DNA of 64,000 nucleotides, from NCBI GenBank assembly GCA_903813345.2, contig CAIIXF020000007.1:27624698-27688697 (forward strand). Reading direction: 5' to 3'. Of this stretch, positions 46,238 to 58,789 are shown piece after piece. The notes beneath the pieces are model-generated. The model was not told the origin of the DNA. It did not search any database and saw only the letters and a program-made list of their open reading frames with translations. How positions within the stretch are numbered: the first letter of the stretch is position 1; every line of letters begins with the position of its first letter. The position numbers and the translations under genes are program-made. Origin of the DNA: Owenia fusiformis (lineage: Eukaryota > Annelida > Polychaeta > Sabellida > Oweniidae).

Positions 46238-49200
46238 ATGGCAAATTTCCGGATGGCGAAGAAATATCAGAACGTAATAGTATTTGTTGTTATTGCGGTA
46301 GCAGTTCTGTATTTTATTATTCCAAACGTCTACAAAAGTGAAGGTATGAATTTTTCTAATGTATATTGTGAATTTCAGATGTCAAAATTGAAGACTTGTG
46401 ACCAAAAACAACAATTTTATTTTCCTAAACCGTCAGTGTCGGAGTTGGAGTCAATATTCTATTTATAAGTTTGACTTTCTAAAATAAGAGAATGATATGC
46501 TATCACCACGTATCTACTTACCATTATGTTGTATGTCCTCCGGCAATCTAGTTACCTAGATAAAAACAAGTCCAGGCCTGTCAACTTGGGAACACCTAAC
46601 ATGAGTGACTTGGAAATGTTGAACACCTCCCCTCAAAATGTGGACAAATTGGTCCAAATCCAAGGAGGATTGGCTCCCAGGATCGAAACTCGATATTTTC
46701 CAACAATGAAAACGTCGAAATGTCGTTATTTTCTGAAATTAAAACCGACTATAAATTCAAAATAAACAGTTCAAAAGATTCGAACCAATATCTCGATCAT
46801 TTCTTGTGAGTTTTGGAATTTTTCGTTTGGAAATAAGACCAAAATTCACGATTTAAATGTTGAAGTGAACAAAATGGCGGCTGTTTGAATTCGAATTTTG
46901 TATTACGACATACCCATATATGGGACAGAATATCGGTGGTGCACTCTGGGAGCCAATCCTCCTTGGTCCAAATCTGAACACCTTGATCCAAAGGACAAGG
47001 TGCAATTATTGGCAAATATCCCTATGGTCAAAATGAATCATTCGTAGGTGTAACATGAAGAATAAAATGTCATATAATACTTTGGAAAGTATTAAAGTGC
47101 TCGGACACACATAAGCTGAGATAGGGATCATTTCGTTCAGTAAGGTTGTATTGACTTACATGGGTCTGTGCACCATTGACTTAACATGAGGATATCAGCA
47201 GATCCCAATAGAGGCCATTGGTTTCCATTGATTATCACAGAAATACCAAAAATACACTATGACCTGAATCGATTCCAAACTTAATAATTTCACAATACGA
47301 CACAAAGGGTCTATCTCATCAAATGTGCAAATATGAAGTTTGCAATTGATTCAGGTCATACTTAAAATTAAAAGATTGTACACATTTTCATCATTTTTTC
47401 CCTACAAAATGGCTATAGAAAAATGCTCCAAAAACAACTTTTACACTTATCAAATATCATACAAGTTTGTAAAACCAAAGATTATACTATTATATTTCAT
47501 TATGTAGTAACATATTTGGATAAGATGCAGGGATGCGTAGGATGTAAATGGATTTTGACAGACACAAAAATACTTCCTGGTTTGGAATCTATGCCTCTAC
47601 ACTTCATGATTGAATTATGACCCTAATAAGTGGCCTTAATACATCAATACAGTGCTGAATATAGGTCAACAAGATACTAGTGTGCATATAAATGTAATAA
47701 TTGAAGCAGAAAACTCATTTTGAAAAATCAGATGAACAGTACTGTCAACCCCTAAAGATTTTCTCGCGGGACAGATTTTTTAGACCCAGTGCCCAAAATT
47801 CGCGGGATTTTGCGGGACATCTACTAAATTCGCGGGATTTCGCGGGACATTTAAGGGATTTGCGTGATTGCGCTAATAGGCCAAATTTTTTTTATCAAAT
47901 TCACGGGATTTCGCGGGACCATTCGGGGGACAAACACCCTAATTGCGCTATAGTTAACAGGTTTACCACCAAAAACTTGATAGAGGGACAGATTTTTTAG
48001 ACAAAGTGCCCTAAATTTGTGGGATTTCGCGGGACATTCACCTAAATTTGCAGGATGTCCCGGGACATTCAAGGATTTGCGTGATTGGGACTAATGTAAA
48101 AGCGTGTAAAAGTACTTAAATCAAACTTCCAGATACTGATTAATCAAATACAATGCACCGTTGCATTGTAACTTAAATAAACGTCAACACAATTTCACAA
48201 AATATGTATAGGAATATTATTAAACTTTAAAGTAATTTTTGCTTTTGCTTCAGGTGTGAGAACCGTAATCTAACACGAAATTCAAAAATTCGGAACAATA
48301 CTTTGCACTTCTGGCGTCGTGAACAACTATGAAACGCTTACCCCCATAATGTTATATATTAAAATGTACCTATTCATGGCATTTTCTTTCAATTGAAAGC
48401 CAATGATATAGGGGTTCGATTAATCTACATCAAATTATAGGGAATGGGGTTACTTTTCTAGATAGGGTTTGTAGAAAAAAACGGGTACCGGGTAAAAAAC
48501 GAAATATACGAATATACAACATAATTAGATCATTAGAAAACGTGTAAGATTTGTTTTGAATTTACAAAAATGTATGTAACTTCCTTCAAAATTGAGCTAG
48601 AAGCTTCAAATAAAAAGCATTTTAAGGCTCTTTTCGTCCTCTATCATCATATTTCCATTGGTAATGAAAGGGGGAGGGGGGGGATGCGATCGCACCCCCT
48701 CCTGGCTACACCAATGACATTGTAAGACGATTTGAAAAACAAGACAAATCAATCAGTCTATTTTCAATAGTTCGTTTGTTGGTACGTGAATTGTTTTGAT
48801 TATGATTTAAATCTGTAAATAGCTATCGTTGCTTTAGCAGGGAGGTGACGTGTTAATTTACATGATTTTGATTATTAATCATAATTTAAGTTATCCCAAT
48901 TTTCGACAAAATTGTTATGTCTTACAATGTCATAGGCGTAGCCAGGAGATGGTGCGATGGTGCGATCGCACCCCCCCCCCATAACCGATGAAAATATGGC
49001 CATGACGATAGAGGAAGAAAAGAGCCTTAAATATACTTTTTATTTGAAGCTTCTAGCTCAATTTTGAAGGATGTTACATACATTTTTGTGAATTCAAAAC
49101 AAATCTTACAAGTTTTCTCATAATCTAATTTCGTTTTTTGGGTACCCGTTTTTTGACCAGGTACCGGGTACCAAGTTTGAACCCAGCATGGAGGATTTAC

Positions 49201-52200
49201 TACCCGGTACCCGGTTTTTCTACAATGCACCCTTTCTAGATATCAGCGTCCATTTATTGTAACTCGCGTTTGCTAACATTTGCTCAGTTCTGAGATGAAG
49301 GCCACACGGATAGTAAAAAGCCCAACGTTAGAACTATTTTTGACCTACATCCCTATTTTCGTAATTAAAATGAAAGTTGAACCCTTCCTCTTTATTTTGA
49401 TACCAAACAACAGCATGCTAGGTACTTAAAATTAGGTAAACTTTTCTACTCCTCAAAAGTGCAAAAACTTAGCTTCTTTTATAAGATAAGATAATCACAA
49501 TATTGGGGATTGCAACAAATTCGGAAATTCGCGGAGGTCAAAAACCACATTTGCGGGACTTCGCGGGACATTGCGGGACACGCGAATTAGCCTAATTTTG
49601 ATCAAATTCGCGGGATAATCCCGCCATTCGCGGGACACTTGACAGCTCTGGATGAATTATTTTTTTCCCATGGGGAGATCCTAATAGAGGGTGTATAAGG
49701 TCCTTTGAACACCTTGCGTGACATATACGGTGATGCATTCCATTCTGACTTTTCACGCGAATTTCCTATATGTCACGCATTTGGTTGGAAAATTGTGTAT
49801 ATGTCACCCAATTGGCTCAAAATTTTTGTACCTACCCCCTGAAATTCGTGTTGGATTATAGTACTTGCACCTCCTGTTGATATTAAAGGTCAAAATATAT
49901 TTAAGTTTGGATATTTAATCAAGACTATCATATATTTTTATTGTCTCCAAAGAAACCCCCTGGATGAACATTATTTCAGCATAATATTCCTCTTGAAACG
50001 TGTCGGATCTTAAAAATCTATAAGTGGGACTCCCTTTATAGAAGTTTTGAACTGAATTTACACTTCTTAATGCTGACATTGATAGTTTATCCATGCATTT
50101 TAAGAAAATAGGTATGTTAAGGAAGATGTTAAGCCAAATGTTGCCCTGATAGCTCAGAAAAAGTAAAAATTTTCAAATTTTCTCTCTACAGGCCTTGTTG
50201 CCCCTTTAAATTGTTGTTGTTGTAGGGAGTATAATGAATTTAGACATGAGCATTCAGATTGGATTTCTTTGACTTATAATGCACCATTTAAATGTTTGTA
50301 TGAGACCCCCAACATGTTCGGTGTTGGGATTTTGAAAGAATACAAAATTTTGGGCTGTCAAATTCATTGCCCTGCTAGGAGCAACCTTGTGAGTCAGATT
50401 CCCCAATCTGGGAGCAATAGTAACTGATCAAAATGAAGTTAAAAATCTAATTACGGTGAACATGCATTCCAAAAGTCTACTCTCATGTGAAATTCCTATT
50501 CAATGTATGGGATTTGATTTGTTTTATACATAGTACATTACTCTTATCACTAAAATCCTAGGTAAATGTCATTTCTTGATAAATGCCCAATAATTGGCAT
50601 TATTTCAGAACTCTGTATATATGACATTACATGTATCATTTATTTTCAGATGCAATTGAAGTTGACCAATCAATCAAAACAAGGCTACGTCAAAAAGCAT
50701 CACAATTTGATGATGTTGTGAAACAATATAAAAATATATCACAAGAAACACTTCACTCCAAAGGAAATGCCAGTGTTCTGCGAATCACCAAACCCCAATC
50801 TTTATATTTGTCAACATATCTTCGCATTGGAACAATAGAAGAAAATTGGATAAAAATCCGGGAAGGACACTTTGAAGTAAAAAATAATGAAGGAACGTGT
50901 ACGTGCACTTTCGGAACATGCAAATGTTGTATACATTTTATGGTGAAAAAACTTAAAATTAATTCAGTTGTGTGTGCAGTATTTAGCAAAACAACAGTAA
51001 GTACATATATATCTACATTTACTGTACTTCTACTTAATTTGGGCGGCTGTTTTAATTTGGCTAATTTGGCCAAATTGTTATAGTCCACCAAATTAAGTAG
51101 CCGCCAAATTCCCCAGTAATAAAGTACCATTAAGGCCATCTTGCAAGTTCGCAAAATTAAGTAGCTGCCAAATGTTCAAAACACCAAAACTGCCAAAATA
51201 AGTTGCGCCAAATTAAGTAGAAGTACAGTTTCTATTATGATTGAATGATTACATGTTTAAGTGTTATAGTACTAATTATTTTCAGAAGATGTACATGTAC
51301 CAATACTTTTATTGTTAAGAATTTTATGCAATGCTAGAAATTGAAGAATAGGAGAGGTGACTATTTTCAGTTTTTTGTGCACCTCACAAAAGAAACTTGA
51401 AGAAAGAGAACTCATTTTTCACATCATCTCTGTGAAAATTAATGTTAATCCATTTTACATGCAATCTTTCCATACATGCAGTCAATGCCAAAAACTTAAA
51501 GGGGCAACAAGGACTGTAGAGAGAAAATTTGAAATTTTTTCTGAGCTATCAGGTCAATATTTGGCTTAACGTCCTATTTTCTTAAAATGTATGGATAAAC
51601 TCTAAATTTCAGCATTAAGAAGTGTAAATTCAGTTCAAAGCTTCTATAAAAGGAGTCCCACTTATAGATTTTTAAGATTCACCACGTTTCAAGAGGAATA
51701 TCAGTTGAAATAATGTTCATCCAGGGGGTTTCTTTGTAGATAATAAAAATATATGTTAGTCTTGATGAAATGTCCAAACCTAAATATATTTTGACACTGG
51801 TCTATGATCGTTGAATGGCCCCCCTGCACTAATTGTTGCACCTTTAATAATATCAATTATACTAAGAAGAACACTCATTCTGGTACATAAACATTACTTG
51901 GTGACTCTGTTCAAGGTTTGTAATCCTATAAATCCATACATCAACATAATGTAGGACTAAGAACACTAAAAAAATCTGTTTACTCTAATACAAAAAATTG
52001 TTTGCCTTGAATTATGAAAGAAAATTGATTAAATATTTGTTTTGCATCTTTCCCTAAGCTATACTATAGAACCTACAAGCAACCAAGGTACCAATCATCA
52101 AATTGTTTGATTATAAGTTTAACTTGGTTTTGCCTGGTACAATTCTATTTAATAAAAGAAGTAAACTCATGAAAGCCCATCAGAACTCTTAACACCAAGC

Positions 52201-55200
52201 TTTGGAAATAATTTTCAATCTCTAACATTATCTTTATAAAAATCGTATAAAGGCAAGGGTTGTGTTATGCTCATAACTTTGTTTCTTAGAAACTACTGTC
52301 AACCAATTTTGTTTTTTTGTCATGTATGAGTATCAACCCTTAGGTATTTGTTAAATTTTTCGATTTATTCTATTAACATCACTTGAAGTGATGTTAAAAC
52401 AGGGTTGTTAGCAAGGGAGAATTACATGGAGTAAAATAAAACACATGAAATGATGCACAGCTTGGGACAGGACACATTGTAGATCAATCTCTTTTTAAAA
52501 CTAACTTGAACCACTAAAATAGAAATAAAAATCTCTTTGATTTAGGAGTATTTGTCAGATTTTGAAACACTTTACTAAACACACTATTTTTTCTAACTTA
52601 ACACTATAACTGTTATTTTTCAAGGTTTTTTCATGTTTATGTTTTCATGTTTTATACTTCCTATAAAATTCTGAAAAATCGTTCAAGTGAATAAAGTAAG
52701 TCGTTTAAATATAAAATCTTGGAAGAAACTCGAGAAAAAATCTATTTAATATGTACAGTATACAGTAGTATGAGTTAATATGTGTACATGATATTTATTC
52801 ATACTGTTGACTGTTGAATTCTATTAATTTAAACATGTGTTTGTAGGTTTATTATATATAGACTAGAATCATATGATGATAAAAGCCTCTAGAAAGTGAA
52901 AGTACTTATATTTTAACGAGCAGGCAAGAGACCTATATCAAAATACTCCCTTATATATAACAAAAGATTTGTGAGATTTAACATGGTGAACGAGGTGTCA
53001 AAAGGCACTAATTAGACAATTAATTAAAATAATATTCTCCATCCTTAACTAGTTCAAACAAAACAATCAGTGTTGATCACCACATAAATAGTTGTGGTCA
53101 ACTTGTCATTGTGCCAGGTTGGAGCTCTGCCAGCCAATCTAGTGTTACGATAATTGTACTTTTTCTGGTTTGATTGACTTTATTGAACTAGTACGGTCTA
53201 GAACCAATAATCACCACTCATAATCATCTCCCTATCAAAATAGACTTGTTAGTCAATGGTTCAGACAGTGGGGTCTATCACACAGAAAACAGTATGCAGT
53301 TTCTGTACTAAATCCAGATGGACAAACGTTATAAAAAGTTTAAAAGAAACAGTTGAACACAATACAAAGAACCTTGAAAATACAATTGAGGCATAACATC
53401 CAAACAGGACCTCTACAGATAATTTATAAATCATCTGATATATTTTCAACAATGGGGAAGGTAGAACGCCACAAAAGTTAAAATGGCACAATACATTTCT
53501 GACATACCAGTATAGTGCACAACAACCAGTATAATATAATTCTCGATAGTACCAACAATATCCATCATTGGAATTGGTATCACCTAATGCCAATGAAATG
53601 CAAAGATCATCGAGACAATTTTTTCAAAATTCAAACGTGATACAACATCAGTATCTATTTGGCATACAGCCAGGCCTGTCAACTGTCCCGCAATGTGCGT
53701 ATTTGTCACGCATTTGCTGAAGAATTTGAAGTCACGCCAGTTTTTTGTGCGTGACAGAAAATGTCACGCAAAATACGCATTTTACCTGGCAATTGTCAAG
53801 CAAAAATATTTCTGTAGAAATTTTTTCGAAATATGTTTACGATACGGTAAAAATACGAACGTCGGAAAAAACCGAACGCAATTTGTTCGGATTTGTCACG
53901 CGAATCCTGTATGTGTCACGCATGTTCATTGGAAATTTTCGTACCTACCCCCCCCCCTGTTGACGACATTGCGAGCGTAGCGAGCGCGAAAAATTTGAGG
54001 TGTTCAAAGTTTGGCAAAGGTGCTCAAACTTTGGCCAAATGTGTTTAAAAGTTGGCCAAAGGTGTTCAAAATTTGGACAAAAGTGTTCAGATTTGGACTT
54101 AGGTGTCCAACATTTTGAAGTCACTCATATTAGGTGGTCCCAAGTTGACAGCCCTGTACAGCATTCTCTCACAAGTGAATTATTTTCTGCTCATGTTAAA
54201 GAGGAACATGTTCTTAGTTGTCAGATGTGAGAGAAAGATAATTTGTTTTAGCTAATGATCATGCCTTCTGCAGTAACATCATATTGGATCATAAAAGGTG
54301 TGAGACGAATTTCTACCAGGAGCACGATTTACATCGTCATTATTTGTGCTGGTTCATTTAATCTGTTTTTCAGTTTAGTAATAAATTGTGTGGAACATTG
54401 AAACTTGTAAAAACGACCTGGTATACCCCAATGTTCAAAATGGCTGATGACAGCCTGTGGTGATGATACTGAAAATTGAAAATATGTTTCCATATAACAT
54501 TGTATGTATCAATGTCAATTTTATAGTGTTATTTAAGTAAACTGGTCATTGTGTTTGCAAAGGTTTTGAATATATTAAAGTATGCTTTTTGGTATGATTT
54601 TCTTTACTTTTATAAATATGTGAATAATATAACTGAAGGAATATGACAGAATGTAATACGGAATAAAATTGAATTAGAATATATTGTTTTCTTGGTGAAA
54701 TGCTAATTTGAGTAGTAAACCTAAATATTGTCTCTATTAGTAATGCAAAAGAATTGGTAATTGACTATTTATTCCACTATACATATTATGCCAACCACAA
54801 GAGAAATCTCTAAAAGCTTCCCAAAATTGATCAAAAATGGTTTATTTTCACTTTTTATACTCTGTAGCCAGATTGTATTTACTAAAATAAAATTTCTAAA
54901 AAAAATTAATGTTTAATTTTTTCTGCAAAAAAACATTTTTACCCAAAACACATTATGACACCTATTTCTTCTTGTTAAATATCAGTATCAATTAAGAAAC
55001 CATTCACCTTTCAATTAGTTAACATGACTTGCCTGCTCGTCAAAAAGAGGTCATTATATTTTCAATGCACTGATTCTAGTCTACATTCATTTCACTATAT
55101 GCCAACCACAAGAGAAATCTCTTAAACCTCCCCAAAATCACCAAAACTGAAATAAAATTTCTAATTTTTTTTAATTTTAAAAACAAAATTCTCTGAAAAA

Positions 55201-57782
55201 CACATTTTTAACCCAAAACACATTTTGACACCTATTTTTCCTTGTTAAATCTCAGTATCAATTGAGAAATCATTTATCATTCAATTAGTTAACATAACTT
55301 GCCTGCTCGTCAAAAAGAGGTCATTACATTTTCAATGCACTGATTCTAGTCTACATTCATTTCACTATGACAACCACAAGATAAATCTTTAAAACCTCCC
55401 CAAAATCACCAAATTCGATCAAAACTGATTTTTTTCACTTTTCCGTAGTCAACCAGACTGTATTCACTAAAATAAAACTTCTAAAAAAATGTTTTAATTT
55501 TTAAAAAAAAATTCAGCAAAAAACACATTTTTTACCCAAAAACACATTTTGACACCTATTTCGTTTTGTTAAATCTCAGTATCAATTTAGGAACCCTTTT
55601 CCTTTCAATTAGTGAACATGACTTGCCTGCTCGTCAAAATATAAGATGTCATTATATTTTCAACCCCCTGATTCTAGTCTAATAATGCGATGCACCCTTA
55701 TTAGATGAAAAAATTATAGTTATGAAATCCCAAAATAACTTAGATTAAATGCCAACATTGGTTTGTATGTATTATAAAAATGGCAACATTTAATTTTACA
55801 ACCCCTAATATAGTTGCTACATTAGTAAAAAAAGGATAAAGCTAATGTAATGTTTTATATAAAAAAGGAGTCTGAACAATTTTTAAGACTTTCAATAGAA
55901 TAGTCGAATTTTATGATTCCTGTTATTTTCACTTGCAGATGCTTGATGTTGTACTGTTATACAACGATGCTCCAGTATTACATGAACAACGGCCAGGTAA
56001 GGAACTACATCCTCCGATCACAGGGCTTCAAAATCCAGAATGCTTCTTTCTTTTTACCCCCTGCGATAAGCAGTTAGCATTTCCCCAATTGAGAACTCGC
56101 AATTTGATTCGCTGTCGCAACACTGCGACAGCTATCATGTATACGTCATCGGCGCATAATTAGATCACTTGATTCAGTTTAATCGGGCACTTCCAAATTG
56201 GTTATTGCAGGGGGGAAGAAGGAGGTACAGATTCTGGACACCTGCCTAGGAGGATGAGGAACTACAGTAGATATACTGTCAATAAATTTTTTTACAAACG
56301 TTAAAGACATCAGTGGTTCCATTGGGATTTTAAAGTGAAAACAACAGTAGACATGACATAACCAGTTTGTTGTTGAGTTTGCAGTGAGTGATAGTTGTTT
56401 CATATCATCTCTCTTTAATGTATAGGTGCAATCCCTAAGAGGTACATAAATTTGAAAACATAGACTACATTATTTTTATGGACCATGCTTCCTCTACCTT
56501 TCATGTTTTCTCAGCCTTTCACAAAAAATGTTTTATTTGCATCTATATCAATTGGAATACAGTGCACTTCATTTTTATTTCTTTGTACCTCTTATTGGTA
56601 TGATGAATGCAGCATCCAAATTGGATCCTTGGAGAAAACATAATAACTTCATTTGAATATTTTAGAAATTTTAGTAAAGGTCAATACAGTTAATTATAAG
56701 ATGTATTTAGAGGAAAAGTTAATTTGATTTACAATTAATGTAGATAATTTTTCAATACATCTTACATGTAGTTTGATTTTTCATATTTAAAGATAGTTTC
56801 ATTCATGATAGGAATTATGACAAGCCTGTTTGGCCTCAGGGTGCACAGTATATATTGGTACTTTATCCCCACCCAGAAACTTTTTTCAGATTTGCTTTTC
56901 CCAGATTACTGCTTGCAACCTTTTGTAACCATTTGCTAGTGATATTTTGGCATGGAGGTTAACCTCTTGAATCCCAGGCTCTAAAATCGGTTGAAACCAA
57001 AGAATATTTCATTTTTGCCACCTTTTGACATTTTCCTACATACCTATACAACTTGAGATGCTTAGTGAAATTAGATGGCAGAGATCATTTATACACATAT
57101 TAAAACAATTTTTGTGTAAATTGGATGAAAATTGTTCAAATAAGAGCAATTTAAGTGAAAATTTTTGTGACTGATTTTCTCATCACTCTGAGTTTCAAGG
57201 TCATTTCTGAGGTGACGAGAAATCTCGTCACTCCAGGTAGTGGAACACCTCCAAAGTAGAACACTTTTTAAAGGTTTTCACTTGTATGTTCACTTTAAAC
57301 ATGTAGTTTAACCTCCCTTTTGTATTGTGTCATTGCTAAATAATCAATTTTAAAACAATTTTTGTGTAAATTGGATGAAAATTGTTCAAATAAGAGCAAT
57401 TTAAGTGAAAATTTTTGTGACTGATTTTCTCATCACTCTGAGTTTCAAGGTCATTTCTGAGGTGACGAGAAATCTTATCACTCCGGGAAGTGGAACACCT
57501 CCAAAGTAGAACACTTTTTAAAGGTTTTTACTTGTATGTTCACTTTAAACATGTAGTTTAACCTCCCTTTTGTATTGTGTCATTTTAGCGAAAGAATCTA
57601 TGCCAGTCTGTATCCATCAGGCAGATTCTGGGGCTGAATTGTGTGCAGTCTTCCATAAGCTACAGATGCATCCATTCCAAGACCAGAGCTACTCACTCGG
57701 TGGATGTCTAAACTTTCAGCTCGTTGTCATGCAGAAAGAGAAGCTTGTATTCCCTTCGGGTTGTTTTGATTTGTCACAGTAA
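46238..57782 (+). CDS. Single-pass membrane protein with Cys-rich DUF4773-like domain, 234 aa
   Basis: Exons 46238-46343, 50650-50996, 55939-55996 and 57589-57782 total 705 nt in one frame, with GT-AG junctions. The N terminus MANFRMAKKYQ is basic, followed by a hydrophobic helix (residues ~12-30, NVIVFVVIAVAVLYFIIP), then a long hydrophilic part; this predicts a type II membrane protein with the C terminus in the lumen or outside. The Cys-rich part reads GTCTCTFGTCKCCIHF, then VVCAVF, VCIHQ, AELCAVFHKL, GGCLNFQLVV and SGCFDL. The CxC...CxCC start and spaced single cysteines separated by beta-strand-like stretches match the DUF4773 family of invertebrate secreted proteins; this assignment is from memory of the pattern. 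It shares a promoter with the VPS4-like gene, but any functional link is inference. Confidence 0.85.
46573..47010. mobile_element. Fragment of CTGTCAA-family element
   Basis: Starts CAGGCCTGTCAACTTGGGAA and continues ACACCTAACATGAGTGACTT, the reverse complement of the right end of the 53671-54156 element. The other terminus was not found. A 305-bp element (46661-46965) is inserted in it. It lies in intron 1 of the membrane-protein gene. Confidence 0.65.
46661..46965. mobile_element. 305-bp MITE with 9-bp TSD nested in another element
   Basis: Terminal repeats CAAGGAGGATTGGCTCCCAG and CTGGGAGCCAATCCTCCTTG are exact over 20 bp. GTCCAAATC is duplicated on both sides (46652-46660, 46966-46974). 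A 9-bp duplication is typical of Mutator-like elements. Confidence 0.9.
47737..49650. mobile_element. 1.9-kb composite element, TIR CAGNNCTGTCAA, 6-bp TSD
   Basis: Begins CAGTACTGTCAACCCC and ends TTGACAGCTCTG, flanked by GATGAA on both sides (47731-47736, 49651-49656). Subterminal regions are filled with CGCGGGAT/CGCGGGAC words (47765-48075 and 49525-49640). The centre carries the 48455-49238 inverted repeat, a further nested insertion. Confidence 0.9.
48455..49238. mobile_element. ~780-bp inverted repeat of the GTAGCC family
   Basis: Arms about 48455-48730 and 48915-49238 pair over ~280 bp, sharing CGGGTACCGGGTA, TTGAGCTAGAAGCTTCAAAT, GCGATCGCACCCCC, GTAGCCAGGAG-type ends and ATGACATTGTAAG at the inner boundary. 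The ~185-bp spacer is AT-rich. Confidence 0.85.
49889..50209. repeat. Inverted repeat, left arm, upstream of exon 2
   Basis: Reverse complement of 51496-51795 over ~300 bp with roughly one change per ten bases; shared words include GAAACCCCCTGGATGAACAT and AAAATCTATAAGTGGGACTC. Confidence 0.9.
51021..51229. mobile_element. 209-bp MITE, TIR ACTGTACTTCTACTTAATTT
   Basis: The right end AAATTAAGTAGAAGTACAGT is the exact inverse of the left. Internal copies of CAAATTAAGTAG(C/T) give further hairpins. It starts 25 bp after the donor of exon 2 of the membrane-protein gene. Confidence 0.9.
51496..51795. repeat. Inverted repeat, right arm, downstream of exon 2
   Basis: Partner of 49889-50209. Together the arms bracket exon 2 (50650-50996) of the membrane-protein gene. 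Confidence 0.9.
51850..53670. other. AT-rich intron sequence
   Basis: Intron 2 of the membrane-protein gene. I see no exon, repeat pair or RNA gene here. Confidence 0.5.
53671..54156. mobile_element. 486-bp element, TIR CAGGCCTGTCAACT, 6-bp TSD
   Basis: Left end CAGGCCTGTCAACTGTCC, right end AAGTTGACAGCCCTG; TACAGC occurs on both sides (53665-53670, 54157-54162). The interior repeats TGTCACGC and GTTCAAANTTTGG(C/A)CAAA words. Same family as 47737-49650 and 46573. Confidence 0.85.
54788..55681. repeat. ~300-bp tandem repeat, 3 copies
   Basis: Units begin ATGCCAACCACAAGA at 54788 and 55099 and ATGACAACCACAAGA at 55367. All share CCCAAAACACATT(A/T)TGACACC and TTGCCTGCTCGTCAAAA. The middle copy is shorter by about 40 bp. 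It lies in intron 2 of the membrane-protein gene. Confidence 0.95.
57101..57584. repeat. 250-bp tandem duplication abutting the last splice acceptor
   Basis: 57101-57350 is repeated at 57351-57584 with very few changes (TAAAACAATTTTTGTGTAAA through TTGTATTGTGTCATT). The second copy ends in CATTTTAG, the acceptor of exon 57589-57782; the first reads CATTGCTAAA at the same place. Confidence 0.95.
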
Positions 57783-58621
57783 CATATAGCTATAGGATCT
57801 ATGAACTTTAACATTATCATGCATTATGATTATGGGTCGTCAAATATGTTATATACATGTATTTACCATTTGGTGAAAATATAGCTTTAAATATGTTCAC
57901 AGTACAGTTGAGTATGAATTTGTTGGAATGTATTTTTTTGAAATGAACAGAATCTCACAAAAGTATGAAAAGGAGTGTTTAGATGTCACCTCTTGGACTA
58001 TTTGAAACTCAAGCTTCAGCTACAGCACTGTGTATTCTGACTGTTATGCAGTTAGATGAATTGTATTACTTGTTATATGTGGTAACTTTAATTATGTTGT
58101 TATTAAGGCAATATGATTAATCGCAATTTTGTTATTTTACTTACAGAGCTAACAGAAAATTCTTTTTTACTAAAGCTGATAAGAAAATGAATAATATATA
58201 CATGTAAAGTGGGATAAACCTGTCTATACATGTGGGTATTTGTAAATACATATCATGTTCAGGTGTTATACTTCAGGCATGTTACAGTGGCCAATCTAAA
58301 TATTTATATACAGTCTAAGGAAGGGGAATTAATATAGGCTTCTTCATTTTTCTAATTATTTTTAAACAAAATAATAGTATTTGTAAAAAATGTAGAAAAT
58401 AAATCGTTACTAAACAAAATCACAATATTACAGATTCTAACATGACTGTATTCACGCCTTCTATTAACTGTTAACAAAGTCAACATTTCACCTGGGGTAT
58501 AATTGCGAACATTGCCCCTGGTAATACATGTAATGTGTGACGTCATAAAGGTGGGCCGTAGTAATGGCGGACCATTATGAATAAATCGAAAAAATTTTGT
58601 GAGTTTTCATGTTTGAATTGT

Positions 58622-58789
58622 AATATAGACCTCAGAGCAGATGTAATATCGTCGAATACACCCCTTAGGGCTAGGCACAAAAGCTTTCGAACCCCTCACT
58701 CCCTTTGGTCGTTCAGGGTTCAGAAAACGTTTGTGCCTAGCCCTGCGGGGTGTATTCAACAATATTACCCCTGCTCTTCGGTCTATATT
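58622..58789. mobile_element. 168-bp hairpin element
   Basis: AATATAGACCTCAGAGCAG pairs with CTGCTCTTCGGTCTATATT, and GGGCTAGGCACAAA with TTTGTGCCTAGCCC. Short frames are open on both strands because of the symmetry; not treated as genes. Confidence 0.8.

Larger units (their letters stand above)
47408..49705. repeat. Dispersed repeat A, copy 2, split by an insertion
   Basis: 47408-47736 and 49651-49705 together match 15549-15900 in the same orientation. The break coincides with the 47737-49650 insertion. Confidence 0.85.
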
